Positions 1-9,281 of a DNA stretch of 64,000 nt are shown here, one piece after another. The DNA is from Rhodovulum sp. P5 (GTDB taxonomy: Bacteria > Pseudomonadota > Alphaproteobacteria > Rhodobacterales > Rhodobacteraceae). Position 1 is the stretch's first letter. Each line of letters begins with the position of its first letter. The stretch spans positions 2,563,501 through 2,627,500 of the forward strand of contig NZ_CP015039.1 in assembly GCF_002079305.1 (NCBI RefSeq), given 5' to 3'. Below the pieces are notes generated by a model. It had not been told where the DNA came from, searched no databases, and saw only the letters and a program-made list of their open reading frames with translations. The position numbers and the translations under genes were made by a program.

Positions 1-437
1 AAATGGCGGCCGAAGAGACCAAGGTGACCTTCGAATTGCTGGAATCGATCCTTGTGGAAGAGGAAAGCGAGGCGTTCAAGTTCCACCTCGGCATGCTGCG
101 CGAGGCCGGCATCGACATCGAGATCGACGATTTCGGCTCCGGCCATGCCTCGATCATCGGGGTGATGGAGATCGCGCCGTCTGCGCTGAAGATCGACAAG
201 CGGATCGTCATGCCGCTGGAAGATGACCTGCGCAACCGCAGCCTGGTGCGGGCCATCGTGGAAATCGCCGAAACGCTCGGCATCGAAACCGTGGCTGAGG
301 GCGTGGAGACCCAGGAACAGGCCGATATCCTGCGCGGGATCGGCTGCACGGTTCTGCAGGGCTATCTGTTTGCCAAGCCGTTGACCGAAGAGGCCCTGCT
401 GGCGTTCGCTTTGGGGTCCGACAGGCGCACCGCCTGA
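1..437 (+). CDS. EAL-domain c-di-GMP phosphodiesterase, C-terminal part (5' end outside window)
   Basis: This is the last ~145 codons of a larger gene; the frame is open at the window edge and stops with TGA at 435-437. The visible part holds the second half of an EAL domain, which hydrolyses cyclic di-GMP: the metal-site stretch IDDFGSGHAS, the lysine in ALKIDKRIV, and the late AEGVETQ glutamate motif. It is strikingly similar, in protein and DNA, to the end of the nine-PAS GGDEF-EAL protein at 52360-57468, so the missing part is probably PAS and GGDEF modules too. What precedes it cannot be seen. The internal ATG at base 3 is not a real start. Confidence 0.85.
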   Translation, partial: MAAEETKVTFELLESILVEEESEAFKFHLGMLREAGIDIEIDDFGSGHASIIGVMEIAPSALKIDKRIVMPLEDDLRNRSLVRAIVEIAETLGIETVAEGVETQEQADILRGIGCTVLQGYLFAKPLTEEALLAFALGSDRRTA

Positions 438-471
438 CCCTGCCGCGGAAAGACGGGGAACGGCCGGCCGG

Positions 472-1800
472 TCAGCCGCCCGAATTGCCCTTGATCATGC
501 GACGGCGCAGGATCCCCGACAGCCAGTCCATGAAGATGACCATCACCACGATCAGCACGATGTAATAGCTGACCTCCTCCCAGTCCTTCTGGGTGATGAT
601 CGCCTGGGTCAGCATCAGCCCGATCCCGCCGCCTGTGATCGCGCCGATGATCGTCGCGCTGCGGGTGTTGGATTCTAGGTAATACAGCACCTGGCTGAGC
701 AGGACCGGCGTGATTTGCGGGATCACGCCGAACCGATACCGCGCAAGGACCGGCGCGCCGGTGGACTGCACCCCCTCGATCTGCTTGCTGTCGACATTTT
801 CCAGCGCCTCGGAGAAGAGCTTGCCGAACGATCCGCTGTCGGTCAGCAGGATGGCGAGCGCCCCGGTCATCGGTCCGGGACCGAAGGCGCGGGAAAGCAG
901 GATGGTGAAGATCAGCGCATCCACCCCCCGCACGAAGTCGAAGACCCGCCGCACGGCAAAGCGCAGCGTCATGATGGGGGTGAAGTTCTTGGCCGCGAGG
1001 AAGGCCAGCGGCAGCGCCAGAAGGGCAGCCCCCATCGTGCCGAGGAACGCCATCAGGATCGTCTCACCCAAGGCCCAGAACACCTGTGCATGGTGCCAAA
1101 GCGGGTTTTCCCAGAAATCGTGCCACGCGCCGGCGATGTTGGACCGGTCCGGATCGATCTGCGGGCCGAACAGGATCGCGACCACCGAATGGCCGTGATA
1201 GGGGCTGTCGAGCGTGAACCAGAACAACTCCCACCCGAAGAAGTAGCGGAACACCTCTGTCTTGGCGCGGGTCATGGTCAGACGGCCCGCCTCGGTCGTG
1301 ATGTCCACCCGCGCCTTGGAATAGCTGATCCAGTCGGGGATCTCGCTCTCTGGCAGATTGATCTGAACGCCGGAGGTCACCTGCACCCTGATGTCGCCGA
1401 AATCGGGGTGGTGATAAATCGCCGCCCTCTCTGGCAGGAACCGCACGTAGTGGCCGTCTGCCAGGTCGATCTCGGTGGTCTGCCCCCGGGGCATCACCCA
1501 GTCCGGAGAGGTGCCTTCGGGATAAAGGCCCGCGCGCTCGCCCTCCTTGGCGATGGTCAGATCACCGGTGCGGTTGTTGCGCGACACCACGGTCTTGTAG
1601 CTGTAGGTATCGCGCATCAGCGTCATCGCGTTGTCGACACGCGCACGTTCGGCCAGCCCGATCACGTCGAAGGCAAAAAACACGTAGCTGAGATAGGCCA
1701 GAACGGCGAGCGGCGCGCCGATGGAGACAAGCCGCTTGCGCCGGATCAGGCGGTCGGCCCCGGCCATGCGGGCGGAAAGATCGGCGGTCATGTCGCTCAT
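472..1800 (-). CDS. phnE: Phosphonate ABC transporter permease with long periplasmic insert
   Basis: Second permease of a PhnCDE-type importer in the inner membrane. The C-terminal ~200 residues form the binding-protein-dependent permease domain, including the EAA-like loop (SEALENVDSKQIEGVQSTGA). At 442 aa it is much longer than a usual PhnE (~270-290 aa): after a first membrane segment (~residues 26-46) there is a hydrophilic, probably periplasmic stretch of about 150 residues before the permease core. The start overlaps the stop of the upstream phnE by 4 nt (ATGA), so translation is probably coupled. Last gene of phnC-phnD-phnE-phnE. A permease role is secure; the exact substrate (phosphonate, phosphite or phosphate ester) is not. 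Confidence 0.88.
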   Translation of the reverse strand: MSDMTADLSARMAGADRLIRRKRLVSIGAPLAVLAYLSYVFFAFDVIGLAERARVDNAMTLMRDTYSYKTVVSRNNRTGDLTIAKEGERAGLYPEGTSPDWVMPRGQTTEIDLADGHYVRFLPERAAIYHHPDFGDIRVQVTSGVQINLPESEIPDWISYSKARVDITTEAGRLTMTRAKTEVFRYFFGWELFWFTLDSPYHGHSVVAILFGPQIDPDRSNIAGAWHDFWENPLWHHAQVFWALGETILMAFLGTMGAALLALPLAFLAAKNFTPIMTLRFAVRRVFDFVRGVDALIFTILLSRAFGPGPMTGALAILLTDSGSFGKLFSEALENVDSKQIEGVQSTGAPVLARYRFGVIPQITPVLLSQVLYYLESNTRSATIIGAITGGGIGLMLTQAIITQKDWEEVSYYIVLIVVMVIFMDWLSGILRRRMIKGNSGG

Positions 1801-2663
1801 GTCCGGGCCCCCTCGCTCAACCGGTTGCGCAGCGCGGATGAGGCCTGGTCGACCACCACGATGGTCGCGAACAACAGGGCGAAGATCGCCGCGGCCTCAT
1901 CGAACCGCCCCGGCCCCCATGTGACGGAGTTCTTGAGTTCGTAGCCGATACCGCCTGCCCCCACGAAGCCGAGGATGGCCGAGGCGCGAATATTGATCTC
2001 GAACCGCAAAAGACCGTAGGACAGATAGTTTGGCGCCACCTGCGGGATCACGCCCAGAAGCATCCGCTGCGTCCATGTCGCCCCGACCGAGGTTAGCCCC
2101 TCGACGGGCTTGAGATCGGCGTTTTCGTTGACCTCGGAATACAGTTTGCCCAGCGCCCCGCCGGTATGCAGGGCGATGGCGATCATCGCCGGGACCGGCC
2201 CGCCGCCAAGCAGGTAGATCAAAACCAGCGCCACCACGATCTCTGGCAGGGCGCGCAAGACATCCATCAGCCGTCGAAAGACCGGGATCAACGGCGGCCA
2301 GAGCGCCAGGCCGCGGGTCGACAGAAGCGACAGCACCAGCCCCAGCGCGGCGCCCAGAATGGTGGCGACGGCGGCGATGTTCAGCGTCTCGATCAGGTCG
2401 GGCAGGTATTTCAGCAGCAGCCCGCCCATATCGGCCCGCTTGTCCCACGCCTCTGCCAGCACGTCTGCGGGAAAGTCGAATATCCGGTGAATGCCGTCGA
2501 AGAACCCGCCGGCATTGCGGTCGTTAGCCACGCGAAAGCCGGAGACGAGCAGCACCGCGAAGATCAACAGCATCAGCCCGCCGTAAAGGCGCTTCTGGCG
2601 CACCAGCGCCATATAGCTTTCCTGCGTCGCGGCAACGCTTCCGTGAAGCGGCATGTCAGTCAT
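1797..2663 (-). CDS. phnE: Phosphonate ABC transporter permease (first PhnE)
   Basis: 288-aa inner-membrane permease of the PhnE family. A first membrane helix near residues 27-47 is followed by the core permease domain with several hydrophobic segments and an EAA-like cytoplasmic loop (SEVNENADLKPVEGLTSVGA) that would contact the PhnC ATPase. It clearly resembles the permease core of the next gene, so the pair probably forms a heterodimeric channel. It follows phnD after a 67-nt gap containing a small GC-rich hairpin and overlaps the next phnE by 4 nt. Confidence 0.9.
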   Translation of the reverse strand: MTDMPLHGSVAATQESYMALVRQKRLYGGLMLLIFAVLLVSGFRVANDRNAGGFFDGIHRIFDFPADVLAEAWDKRADMGGLLLKYLPDLIETLNIAAVATILGAALGLVLSLLSTRGLALWPPLIPVFRRLMDVLRALPEIVVALVLIYLLGGGPVPAMIAIALHTGGALGKLYSEVNENADLKPVEGLTSVGATWTQRMLLGVIPQVAPNYLSYGLLRFEINIRASAILGFVGAGGIGYELKNSVTWGPGRFDEAAAIFALLFATIVVVDQASSALRNRLSEGART

Positions 2664-2686
2664 CCGGGGCCCCCGATCGGCGAACC

Positions 2687-2703
2687 CCGCCCCGAGAGGG
2701 CGG
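2687..2703 (-). promoter_or_regulatory. Intercistronic hairpin between phnD and phnE
   Basis: On the minus strand a CCGCCC / GGGCGG stem closes a 5-nt loop just after the phnD stop, without a U-run. Such hairpins after binding-protein genes often protect or partly terminate the transcript so that more binding protein than permease is made. Only the fold is seen; the role is inferred. Confidence 0.4.
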
Positions 2704-2730
2704 AGTTCAGATGTTCAAGACCGCGCAGGA

Positions 2731-3639
2731 TCAGTTCTCGATCTTCTTGCGGCGGACTTCGATGATGGTCTCGTAGGCTTCGTGGCTGATGGGCGAGAAG
2801 CCGGCCGTGTCGCCGAAGGCCACGTTGTAGGCGCATTCGGGGTCTTTTTCAAAGAGGCCCAGAACGACTTCCTTCATCTTCTCTTTGACGTCAGCGGGCA
2901 GCGCCTTGCGCAGCACGACCGGGCCTTCCGGGATCGGCTTCGACATCCAGATCTGCACCAGCTCGTTCATGTCGACGAGGCCGTTGTCGACCGCGCGGCG
3001 CAGCGCGCCGGAGTTGTAGCCGTCTTCCCACTCGCCCAGACCGTCGGCCCAGGTCACGCCGGCATCGATGTCGCCGTTATAGACTGCAACGATGGTCTGT
3101 TCGTGGCCGCCGGTGAACTTGACCTCGCCGAAGAAGTCGCCCGACTCCATGGTGACGTTGTATTCGGCCGGGATCTCGACCGACGGGATCAGGTAGCCGG
3201 AGGTGGAGTTCGGGTCGCCGAAGCCGAAGGTCTTGCCCTTCAGGTCGGTGATCGAGGTGATGCCGCTGTCCTTGCGGGCAAAACCGATGGAGTGGTAGCT
3301 GTAGGAGCCGTCCAGATTGGTTTTCACGGCGAAGGGTTCGCCGGCTTCCGGGTCCTGCAGGTAAAGCGCGGCATAGGAGGAGGCACCGAACCATGCGATG
3401 TCCAGCGTGCCGCCCAGGAAGCCCTGGATCACGCCGTTGTAGTCGGCCGGGGTGAACATCTTGACCGGCACGCCCAGCGCTTCCTCGGTATAGTCGGCCA
3501 GACACTGGTAGTTGTTCAGGCGCGACTGGACGTTGTCGCCGCCAAGGATGCCGATGCGGAATTCGGTGATGTCCTGCGCCATGGCGGGTGCGGCGAGGGC
3601 GGTGGTTGCCGCAAGGGCAGCAAGCAGTTTCTTCATCAT
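2731..3639 (-). CDS. phnD: Phosphonate ABC transporter, periplasmic substrate-binding protein
   Basis: 302-aa periplasmic binding protein of the PhnD family. An N-terminal signal peptide (MMKKLLAALA..., probable cleavage after APAMA, residue ~21) leads to a type-2 binding-protein fold with typical PhnD stretches such as the GDPNSTSGYLIP loop (ligand contact region) and EIFTG-like VKFTGGHEQTI. It captures the phosphonate-type ligand and delivers it to the PhnE permeases. It lies 51 nt downstream of phnC, an operon order shared by many alphaproteobacteria. No C-P lyase or other phosphonate-degrading gene lies in the window, so the substrate is open. Confidence 0.92.
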   Translation of the reverse strand: MMKKLLAALAATTALAAPAMAQDITEFRIGILGGDNVQSRLNNYQCLADYTEEALGVPVKMFTPADYNGVIQGFLGGTLDIAWFGASSYAALYLQDPEAGEPFAVKTNLDGSYSYHSIGFARKDSGITSITDLKGKTFGFGDPNSTSGYLIPSVEIPAEYNVTMESGDFFGEVKFTGGHEQTIVAVYNGDIDAGVTWADGLGEWEDGYNSGALRRAVDNGLVDMNELVQIWMSKPIPEGPVVLRKALPADVKEKMKEVVLGLFEKDPECAYNVAFGDTAGFSPISHEAYETIIEVRRKKIEN

Positions 3640-3690
3640 TCACTCTCCAGGTTGAAAGGCCCCCCGGGGTCGCCCCGAGGGCGCGTCGGG

Positions 3691-4515
<825 letters not shown>

Positions 4516-4834
4516 CCGGCCTCCCGGAAAGAACTTTCGGGCTCCCTAAGCCGGGGCTGCAACGCGGATGTATCGGTTCGTTGAAGCTTTCGTGACGCCG
4601 GGCATTTGCCCCGGTCCGGTTTCGCGACATCGAGGTGGGCCGCACAACCGCATACCCATGCTGGGCACGGCGGCTGTGACTTACGGTTGTCCGATGCCAA
4701 GATTACCTGTCGGTTTGATTCCACGGACGGCTTGACCGCGCGGTTCATGCAGATTGATCGGGCTGGTGCGCAGATGGCAATTGCTATGCGGGCGGCACCG
4801 TTTGCCGCCCACGATGTCGACCTGAGGTCTCGTC
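4516..4834. other. Gene-free gap upstream of phnC
   Basis: About 320 bases with no convincing coding sequence. It must contain the phnC promoter on the minus strand; a degenerate Pho-box-like element is noted separately at 4566-4598. To its right is the 3' end of the broken VPLPA-tail gene. Nothing else is recognised. Confidence 0.5.
4566..4598 (-). promoter_or_regulatory. phnC: Possible Pho-box-like promoter element upstream of phnC
   Basis: On the minus strand, ~65-85 nt before the phnC start, two TCA-containing heptamers lie 11 nt apart (GCGTCAC and GCTTCAA, revcomp of 4581-4598), followed by GATACAT, a possible -10. PhoB boxes are 7-mers related to CTGTCAT at 11-nt spacing. The match is poor, especially in the second half-site, so this is a candidate only. 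Confidence 0.25.
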
Positions 4835-5230
4835 TCAGGCGGCGCGCTTGCGCAGGGCGCCAAGCAGGCCAAGGCCGCCGACCATTAGCCACGCAGCCGC
4901 CGGCACCGGGACCGGGTTCGCAACCGCTGCGGTGCTTGGCGTGCCGAAATACGGGATCAATCCGTTCTGCGCGAAGTTGAGGTCGAAGTCGCCGGTCCGG
5001 ATCGTGAACTGGAACGACTCGTCGGTCCCGACCATGATCCCGCCGATTGTCGCGAACGAATCCTTCGGAGCGAGGGAATCGTTTTCGATGATCGCGAACG
5101 AACCGGCGGGTCCGGCGAAGCTGCCAAGCTCGAACGCGGCACTTTTCCGAAGCACGTCAAAGTATCTCGATATCAAGACCCTGCCGGCGGCACTCAACAT
5201 CGGGCCGAAGGTGATTGAGAGATTGGACAA
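4835..5230 (-). pseudogene. 5'-truncated VPLPA-CTERM-type exported protein gene
   Basis: The last ~25 residues are a classic VPLPA/PEP-CTERM sorting tail: a VPVPAAAW motif, a hydrophobic helix and a closing RKR cluster. Such tails are recognised by exosortases that sort proteins to the envelope. The protein has no signal peptide, however, and the reading frame begins right after an in-frame TAG at 5249-5251 with only a weak TTG start at 5230 and no ribosome site. The body (about 100 residues) looks like the C-terminal half of a larger secreted domain. I read it as a gene fragment that lost its 5' end; a second, intact VPLPA-type gene lies at 42598. Confidence 0.6.
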
Positions 5231-5251
5231 GTTAGGGTTGCCGGGCGTCTA

Positions 5252-5977
5252 CTGGCTGGCCGATACGCCCGTCGATTTCCCCGGGCAGTGACGGCTGACT
5301 CATGCCGCGCCTTTCCTGACCTTCGCCGGATGATCTGTGCCAAGCTCGCCGCGTGGATCAACCGCTACGGCCTGCCCGCCGCGCCTGACGGTTGAGGTTG
5401 AAAAGGCGCGGAAGACCGGCCAGCGCGCGCACTGCAACATCACCGGGCGAACGATGGCCGCGCTGATCCACGACGACCGCCAGAACCGCGTCTTCATGTC
5501 GTGCGGCCAAGAGACCCTGTGCAGTTACAGTCCCCTGCTGATCTTGATCGAAACGTATTGGGGCCGCAGCCGGTGACATATTTCGGCACGCCCGTGGTGG
5601 AGCAATGGTATGAGATCAACCTGACCGCCCGCGATCTGCGCCAGCCGTTCGGCCACCCTTCCCGCGCAGGCGGCGCGTCAAAGGACGACAGGGCAGACGT
5701 GCTGGGCAACTCTGCGGCGGCCGACCGGCGGCTGCAGCGCACCTACATGGCCCCGCAATTCGGGGCCGCCATGCGCGTCATCCACGCGGTGCGGCGGCCG
5801 GCCGACGATCAGACTGCATCGACTGGCAGGGGCCGGAAATCGTAGGGGCAAAATGGCGCGGCACGCTCCGGTTGCAATGCCCGTTGAGGTGTCGCCAATT
5901 CGGGGGCGTTAGGTTGCGGCCGCAGTCGTAGGCCCCCTGCCAGTCCATGCAGTCAAAAATAATAGGAGGAAGAACGC
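5252..5977. other. Poorly coding patch beside tRNA-Lys, possibly a decayed mobile-element remnant
   Basis: No full-length gene is recognised in about 725 bases. Several short open stretches look like interrupted coding pieces: on the plus strand a 22-codon peptide from 5330 ending in a stop, and pieces at 5337-5576 and 5501-5845 (the latter containing VTYFGTPVVEQWYEINLTA); on the minus strand a 23-codon ORF from 5303 that stops at 5232. The patch sits between a truncated VPLPA gene and a tRNA, a typical insertion site for integrative elements. No integrase, phage hallmark gene or att duplication was found, so the origin is only inferred. Confidence 0.35.
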
Positions 5978-6109
5978 ATGATCACACAGTTGAAAGCCGC
6001 CGTTTTCGTTGCGCTCGGGTTGGGTGTGGTGGCCACGTGGATACTGGCCGGCTATGGCGCTTGGTCCCTGTTCCACCGCCCACCCGCCTGCGAGGAAGCG
6101 CCGCGGTGA
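5978..6109 (+). CDS. Small single-span membrane protein (43 aa)
   Basis: Not recognised. A strong ribosome site (AGGAGGA, 5964-5970) lies 7 nt before the ATG, which is good evidence of translation. The product has a short N-terminus (MITQLKAA), one hydrophobic helix (~residues 9-29) and a short tail with a single Cys near the end. The stop overlaps the GTG start of the next small ORF (GTGA). Its size, coupling and position next to a tRNA suggest a phage-derived or accessory gene. Confidence 0.55.
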   Translation: MITQLKAAVFVALGLGVVATWILAGYGAWSLFHRPPACEEAPR

Positions 6110-6249
6110 GCGTGACCGTCACGATCACGGACGACCAGGTCGCCGATGCCATCCGCAACGGCGAGCTGTGTCCGCGCGAGTGGCACATCGCCCGTTCGGC
6201 CGGCGTCGATCTGCACAAGGCCTGCAAGTTCCCCGGTTACTGCCGATGA
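6106..6249 (+). CDS. Small cysteine-containing hypothetical protein (47 aa)
   Basis: Not recognised. It starts with GTG overlapping the stop of the preceding 43-aa gene, so it is probably translated by coupling. It is soluble, with an acidic first half (TITDDQVADAIRNGE) and three cysteines in the second half (ELCPREW, KACKFPGYC), which could bind a metal or form disulfides. It lies 64 nt before the tRNA-Lys 3' end. Probably a small phage or accessory protein paired with its neighbour. Confidence 0.5.
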   Translation: MSVTVTITDDQVADAIRNGELCPREWHIARSAGVDLHKACKFPGYCR

Positions 6250-6312
6250 CCGCAGCGTCCGAATCGGACGCGCCGCACTGCAGCAACGCATTATCTTTTT
6301 TCAGTGTCTAAG

Positions 6313-6388
6313 TGGTGAGCCGTGCAGGATTCGAACCTGCGACCCACTGATTAAAAGTCAGTTGCTCTACCAACTGAGCTAACGGCCC
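6313..6388 (-). tRNA. tRNA-Lys (anticodon TTT)
   Basis: On the minus strand a full 76-nt cloverleaf reads from GGGCCGTTAGCTCAG, with anticodon loop CTTTTAA (anticodon TTT), T-loop GGTTCGAATCC and an acceptor arm ending CTCA-CCA. The 3' CCA is encoded. All four stems pair (one G-T pair in the acceptor stem). A promoter-like element lies directly upstream at 6402-6430. Confidence 0.97.
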
Positions 6389-6401
6389 ACTTGAGGCCTG
6401 C

Positions 6402-6430
6402 TTCCTATGAAAAGCCGAAGGGGGGGTCAA
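6402..6430 (-). promoter_or_regulatory. Probable promoter of tRNA-Lys
   Basis: Reading the minus strand, a TTGACC -35 (6425-6430), a 17-nt spacer and TAGGAA as a -10 (6402-6407) lie just upstream of the tRNA 5' end at 6388. The -35 is good, the -10 is weak. Confidence 0.4.
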
Positions 6431-6498
6431 GGCCAAAATCCGTGCTTTTTGCGGGGGTCTCTGGATTCATCTGACGCAGGGGCGTATAGGTCCGCGGC

Positions 6499-7335
6499 AT
6501 GTCTGACAGGGTGTACGCAAACGGCCTGCATTTCATGAAGATGCACGGCCTTGGCAATGATTTCGTGGTGATCGACGGTCGGCAGGACGGGGTGTCCTTG
6601 CCGGCAGGCCTTGTCGCGGCGATCGCCGACCGGCACCGGGGGGTGGGTTTCGACCAACTGGCGGTGATCGAAGCGGCGCAGGACGCCGATGCGCATCTGC
6701 TGTTCTACAATGCCGATGGCTCCGTCTCTGCCACATGCGGGAATGCCACGCGCTGCATCGCGCGGTATCTTATGGCGGAAACGGGCCGGACCGATCTGAC
6801 GTTGGAAACCGAACGCGGGCGGCTTGTGGCGCGCGATGCCGGGAACGGGTTGACGTCGGTCAACATGGGGGCGCCGCTGCTGGACTGGCAACAGGTGCCC
6901 CTGGCCAAGGATGTCGACCTCGACCGGCTGCCCATCGACGGCGCCCCGGTGGCCACCGGCATGGGCAATCCCCATTGCACCTTTTTCGTGGAGGATGCCG
7001 AGGCCGTGGACCTCGCTCGCTTCGGCGCCGCGCATGAGCATCACCCGCTGTTCCCCGAACGCACCAATGTTCAGGTCGCCCATGTGCTGGGGTCCGACCG
7101 CCTGCGCATGCGGGTGTGGGAGCGGGGCACGGGGATCACGCTGGCCTCGGGGTCGTCGTCTTGCGCGGTGGCCGTGGCGGCGGCGCGTCGCGGACTGACC
7201 GGGCGGAAGGTCACGATCGTTCTGGATGGCGGAGAGCTGGACATCGACTGGGCCGCGGATGGCGTTTGGATGACCGGTCCGACGGCCCATGTGTTCGACG
7301 GGGTGTTCACCCCTGATTTTCTGCGGTCGTCCTGA
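6499..7335 (+). CDS. dapF: Diaminopimelate epimerase
   Basis: 278-aa DapF, which converts LL- to meso-diaminopimelate for lysine and peptidoglycan synthesis in the cytoplasm. The substrate loop HGLGNDF is at ~16-22 and the first catalytic cysteine at C80 (ATCGNATR). The second active-site motif normally reads ACGTGAC; here it is ASGSSSC (~216-222), so the usual catalytic cysteine is Ser217 and the nearest Cys is C222. Size and the remaining motifs are normal. The stop overlaps the mtaB start (TGATG), so the two are probably one transcript. The start was chosen for family length. Confidence 0.9.
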   Translation: MSDRVYANGLHFMKMHGLGNDFVVIDGRQDGVSLPAGLVAAIADRHRGVGFDQLAVIEAAQDADAHLLFYNADGSVSATCGNATRCIARYLMAETGRTDLTLETERGRLVARDAGNGLTSVNMGAPLLDWQQVPLAKDVDLDRLPIDGAPVATGMGNPHCTFFVEDAEAVDLARFGAAHEHHPLFPERTNVQVAHVLGSDRLRMRVWERGTGITLASGSSSCAVAVAAARRGLTGRKVTIVLDGGELDIDWAADGVWMTGPTAHVFDGVFTPDFLRSS

Positions 7336-8603
7336 TGGACCGCCCGGTCCCCCGTTTCACCACCTTCGGTTGCCGCCTGAACGCGTGGGAGACCGAGGCG
7401 ATGAAGGCGCTGACCGATGCCGCGGGGTTGGAAAACGTCGAGGTGGTCAACACCTGTGCCGTGACGGCCGAGGCCGTGCGCAAGGCCCGGCAGGACATCC
7501 GCCGTTTGCGGCGGGACAATCCCAGGGCGAAGATCGTCGTCACCGGCTGTGCCGCCCAGACCGAGCCCGAGCGCTTTGCCGAGATGGACGAGGTCGACCT
7601 TGTCCTTGGCAACGCCGAAAAGATGCAGGCCGAGACATGGGCGCGGCTTGCCGCGGCGCCCGATTTCATCGGTCAGACCGAGAAGGTCATGGTGGATGAC
7701 ATCATGACGGTCCGGGAAACCGCGGGGCACCTGATCGACGGGTTTGGCACGCGGTCGCGCGCCTTTGTGCATATTCAGAACGGCTGCGATCACCGCTGCA
7801 CCTTCTGCATCATCCCCTTTGGTCGGGGCAATTCCCGGTCGGTGCCCGCGGGCGTGGTGGTCGAGCAGACGCAGCGGCTGGTGGCGCGGGGGTACAATGA
7901 GGTCGTGCTGACCGGGGTCGACCTGACAAGCTGGGGCGCCGATCTGCCGGGGGCGCCGCGGCTGGGCGATCTGGTGCGCCGTATCCTGACGCTGGTGCCC
8001 GACCTGCCGCGGCTGCGCATCTCTTCCATCGACTCGATCGAGGCGGACCCGGCGCTGATGGCCGCGATTGCCGAGGAAGAGCGGCTGATGCCGCATCTGC
8101 ACCTGTCGCTTCAGTCGGGCGATGACCTTATTCTTAAACGGATGAAGCGGCGCCATTCGCGGGCAGATGTCATCCGCTTCTGTGCGGAGGCCCGCCGACT
8201 GCGCCCCGAGATGACCTTTGGCGCCGACATCATCGCGGGCTTCCCGACCGAGACCGAAGGGATGTTCGAAAACTCCCTGGCTTTGGTGGAGGACTGCGGG
8301 CTGACATGGCTGCATGTCTTCCCCTATTCGCCCCGGCCAGGCACGCCCGCGGCGCGCATGCCCCAGGTCGGTGGCGCGGCGATCAAGGCGCGCGCGGCGC
8401 GTCTGCGCGCGGCGGGGGAGGCGCGGGTCGCCCGGCATCTGGAAGATCAGGTGGGCAAGACCCATCAGGTTCTAATGGAAAGCGCCCGCATGGGCCGTAC
8501 CGAACAGTTCACCGAGGTTGCGTTCGACACAGACCGGCCAGAGGGCCGGATCGTGACCGCAACCATCACGGGCCACGCGGGTGGCCAGTTGCGGGCGGTG
8601 TAG
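7335..8603 (+). CDS. mtaB: tRNA (N6-threonylcarbamoyladenosine(37)-C2)-methylthiotransferase
   Basis: 422-aa radical-SAM methylthiotransferase that adds a methylthio group to t6A37 of tRNAs reading ANN codons. The N-terminal UPF0004 domain has its three cluster cysteines (FGCRLN, NTCAVT, TGCAAQ); the radical-SAM CxxxCxxC is in NGCDHRCTFCIIPFGRG (~residues 148-160); a C-terminal TRAM-like domain covers roughly the last 60 residues. It overlaps dapF by 1 nt, and the next gene starts 3 nt after its stop, so this looks like a dapF-mtaB-led transcript. Confidence 0.92.
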   Translation: MDRPVPRFTTFGCRLNAWETEAMKALTDAAGLENVEVVNTCAVTAEAVRKARQDIRRLRRDNPRAKIVVTGCAAQTEPERFAEMDEVDLVLGNAEKMQAETWARLAAAPDFIGQTEKVMVDDIMTVRETAGHLIDGFGTRSRAFVHIQNGCDHRCTFCIIPFGRGNSRSVPAGVVVEQTQRLVARGYNEVVLTGVDLTSWGADLPGAPRLGDLVRRILTLVPDLPRLRISSIDSIEADPALMAAIAEEERLMPHLHLSLQSGDDLILKRMKRRHSRADVIRFCAEARRLRPEMTFGADIIAGFPTETEGMFENSLALVEDCGLTWLHVFPYSPRPGTPAARMPQVGGAAIKARAARLRAAGEARVARHLEDQVGKTHQVLMESARMGRTEQFTEVAFDTDRPEGRIVTATITGHAGGQLRAV

Positions 8604-8606
8604 CGT

Positions 8607-9224
8607 ATGCACCCCAACCCGGCCTTCCGGACACGGCCGCGCGACGCCAATGTCGCCTTTGCCCGCGACCGCGGGTTCGGCATGCTGACGGTGAACGGCC
8701 CGGATGGCCCGCATGTCAGCCATGTGCCGTTCCTGTTGTCCGAGGACGGGACGGTGGTTGAAACCCATCTGGTGCGCTCGACCCCGCTGGCCCGGTCGCT
8801 GCCGGCATCCGCCGTGCTGGCCGTGCAGGGGCCCGATGGATATATCTCGCCCGACTGGTACGGATTGCCCGATCAGGTGCCGACATGGAACTATGTTGCC
8901 GTGCACCTGCGCGGCCCGCTTGAGGTCGCCCCGCCGGATGCTCTGCGCGATCTGCTGGACCGACAGTCGGCGCTGTTTGAGGAACGCCTTGCCCCCAAAC
9001 CCGTCTGGACGACCGCGAAGATGCCCGATGAGGGTCTCGCCCGTCTGATGCGGGCCATCCTGCCCTGCCGGATGCGGGTGGAGGTGGTCGAGGGGACGTG
9101 GAAACTCGGCCAGAACAAGCCCGAGGCTGCGCGGATCGCCGCGGCGGACGGCCTGGCGGCGGCTGCCCTGTCGCCAGAGGCACGGATCCTTGCCGACCTG
9201 ATGCGCATCCTGCCCGAGACGTGA
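8607..9224 (+). CDS. PaiB-like FMN-binding split-barrel protein
   Basis: 205 aa, matching the PaiB/'FMN-binding negative transcriptional regulator' family by length and by motifs such as HVSHVPFLL, the SPDWYG stretch and the PTWNYVAVH stretch that form the flavin-binding split barrel. Bacillus PaiB affects sporulation and protease genes, but most proteobacterial members have no known role and may be flavin or haem enzymes. It starts 3 nt after mtaB. Regulatory function is not shown by the sequence. Confidence 0.75.
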   Translation: MHPNPAFRTRPRDANVAFARDRGFGMLTVNGPDGPHVSHVPFLLSEDGTVVETHLVRSTPLARSLPASAVLAVQGPDGYISPDWYGLPDQVPTWNYVAVHLRGPLEVAPPDALRDLLDRQSALFEERLAPKPVWTTAKMPDEGLARLMRAILPCRMRVEVVEGTWKLGQNKPEAARIAAADGLAAAALSPEARILADLMRILPET

Positions 9225-9281
9225 ATGGACAGGGCCGGTTTCGCCCCCTATCTTTTTCACGACTGAAACGGAGTGATCGAC

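Noticed and set aside
5252..5977. Intact prophage or insertion sequence next to tRNA-Lys
   Set aside because: No integrase, transposase, terminal inverted repeats or duplicated tRNA end could be found; only fragments remain.
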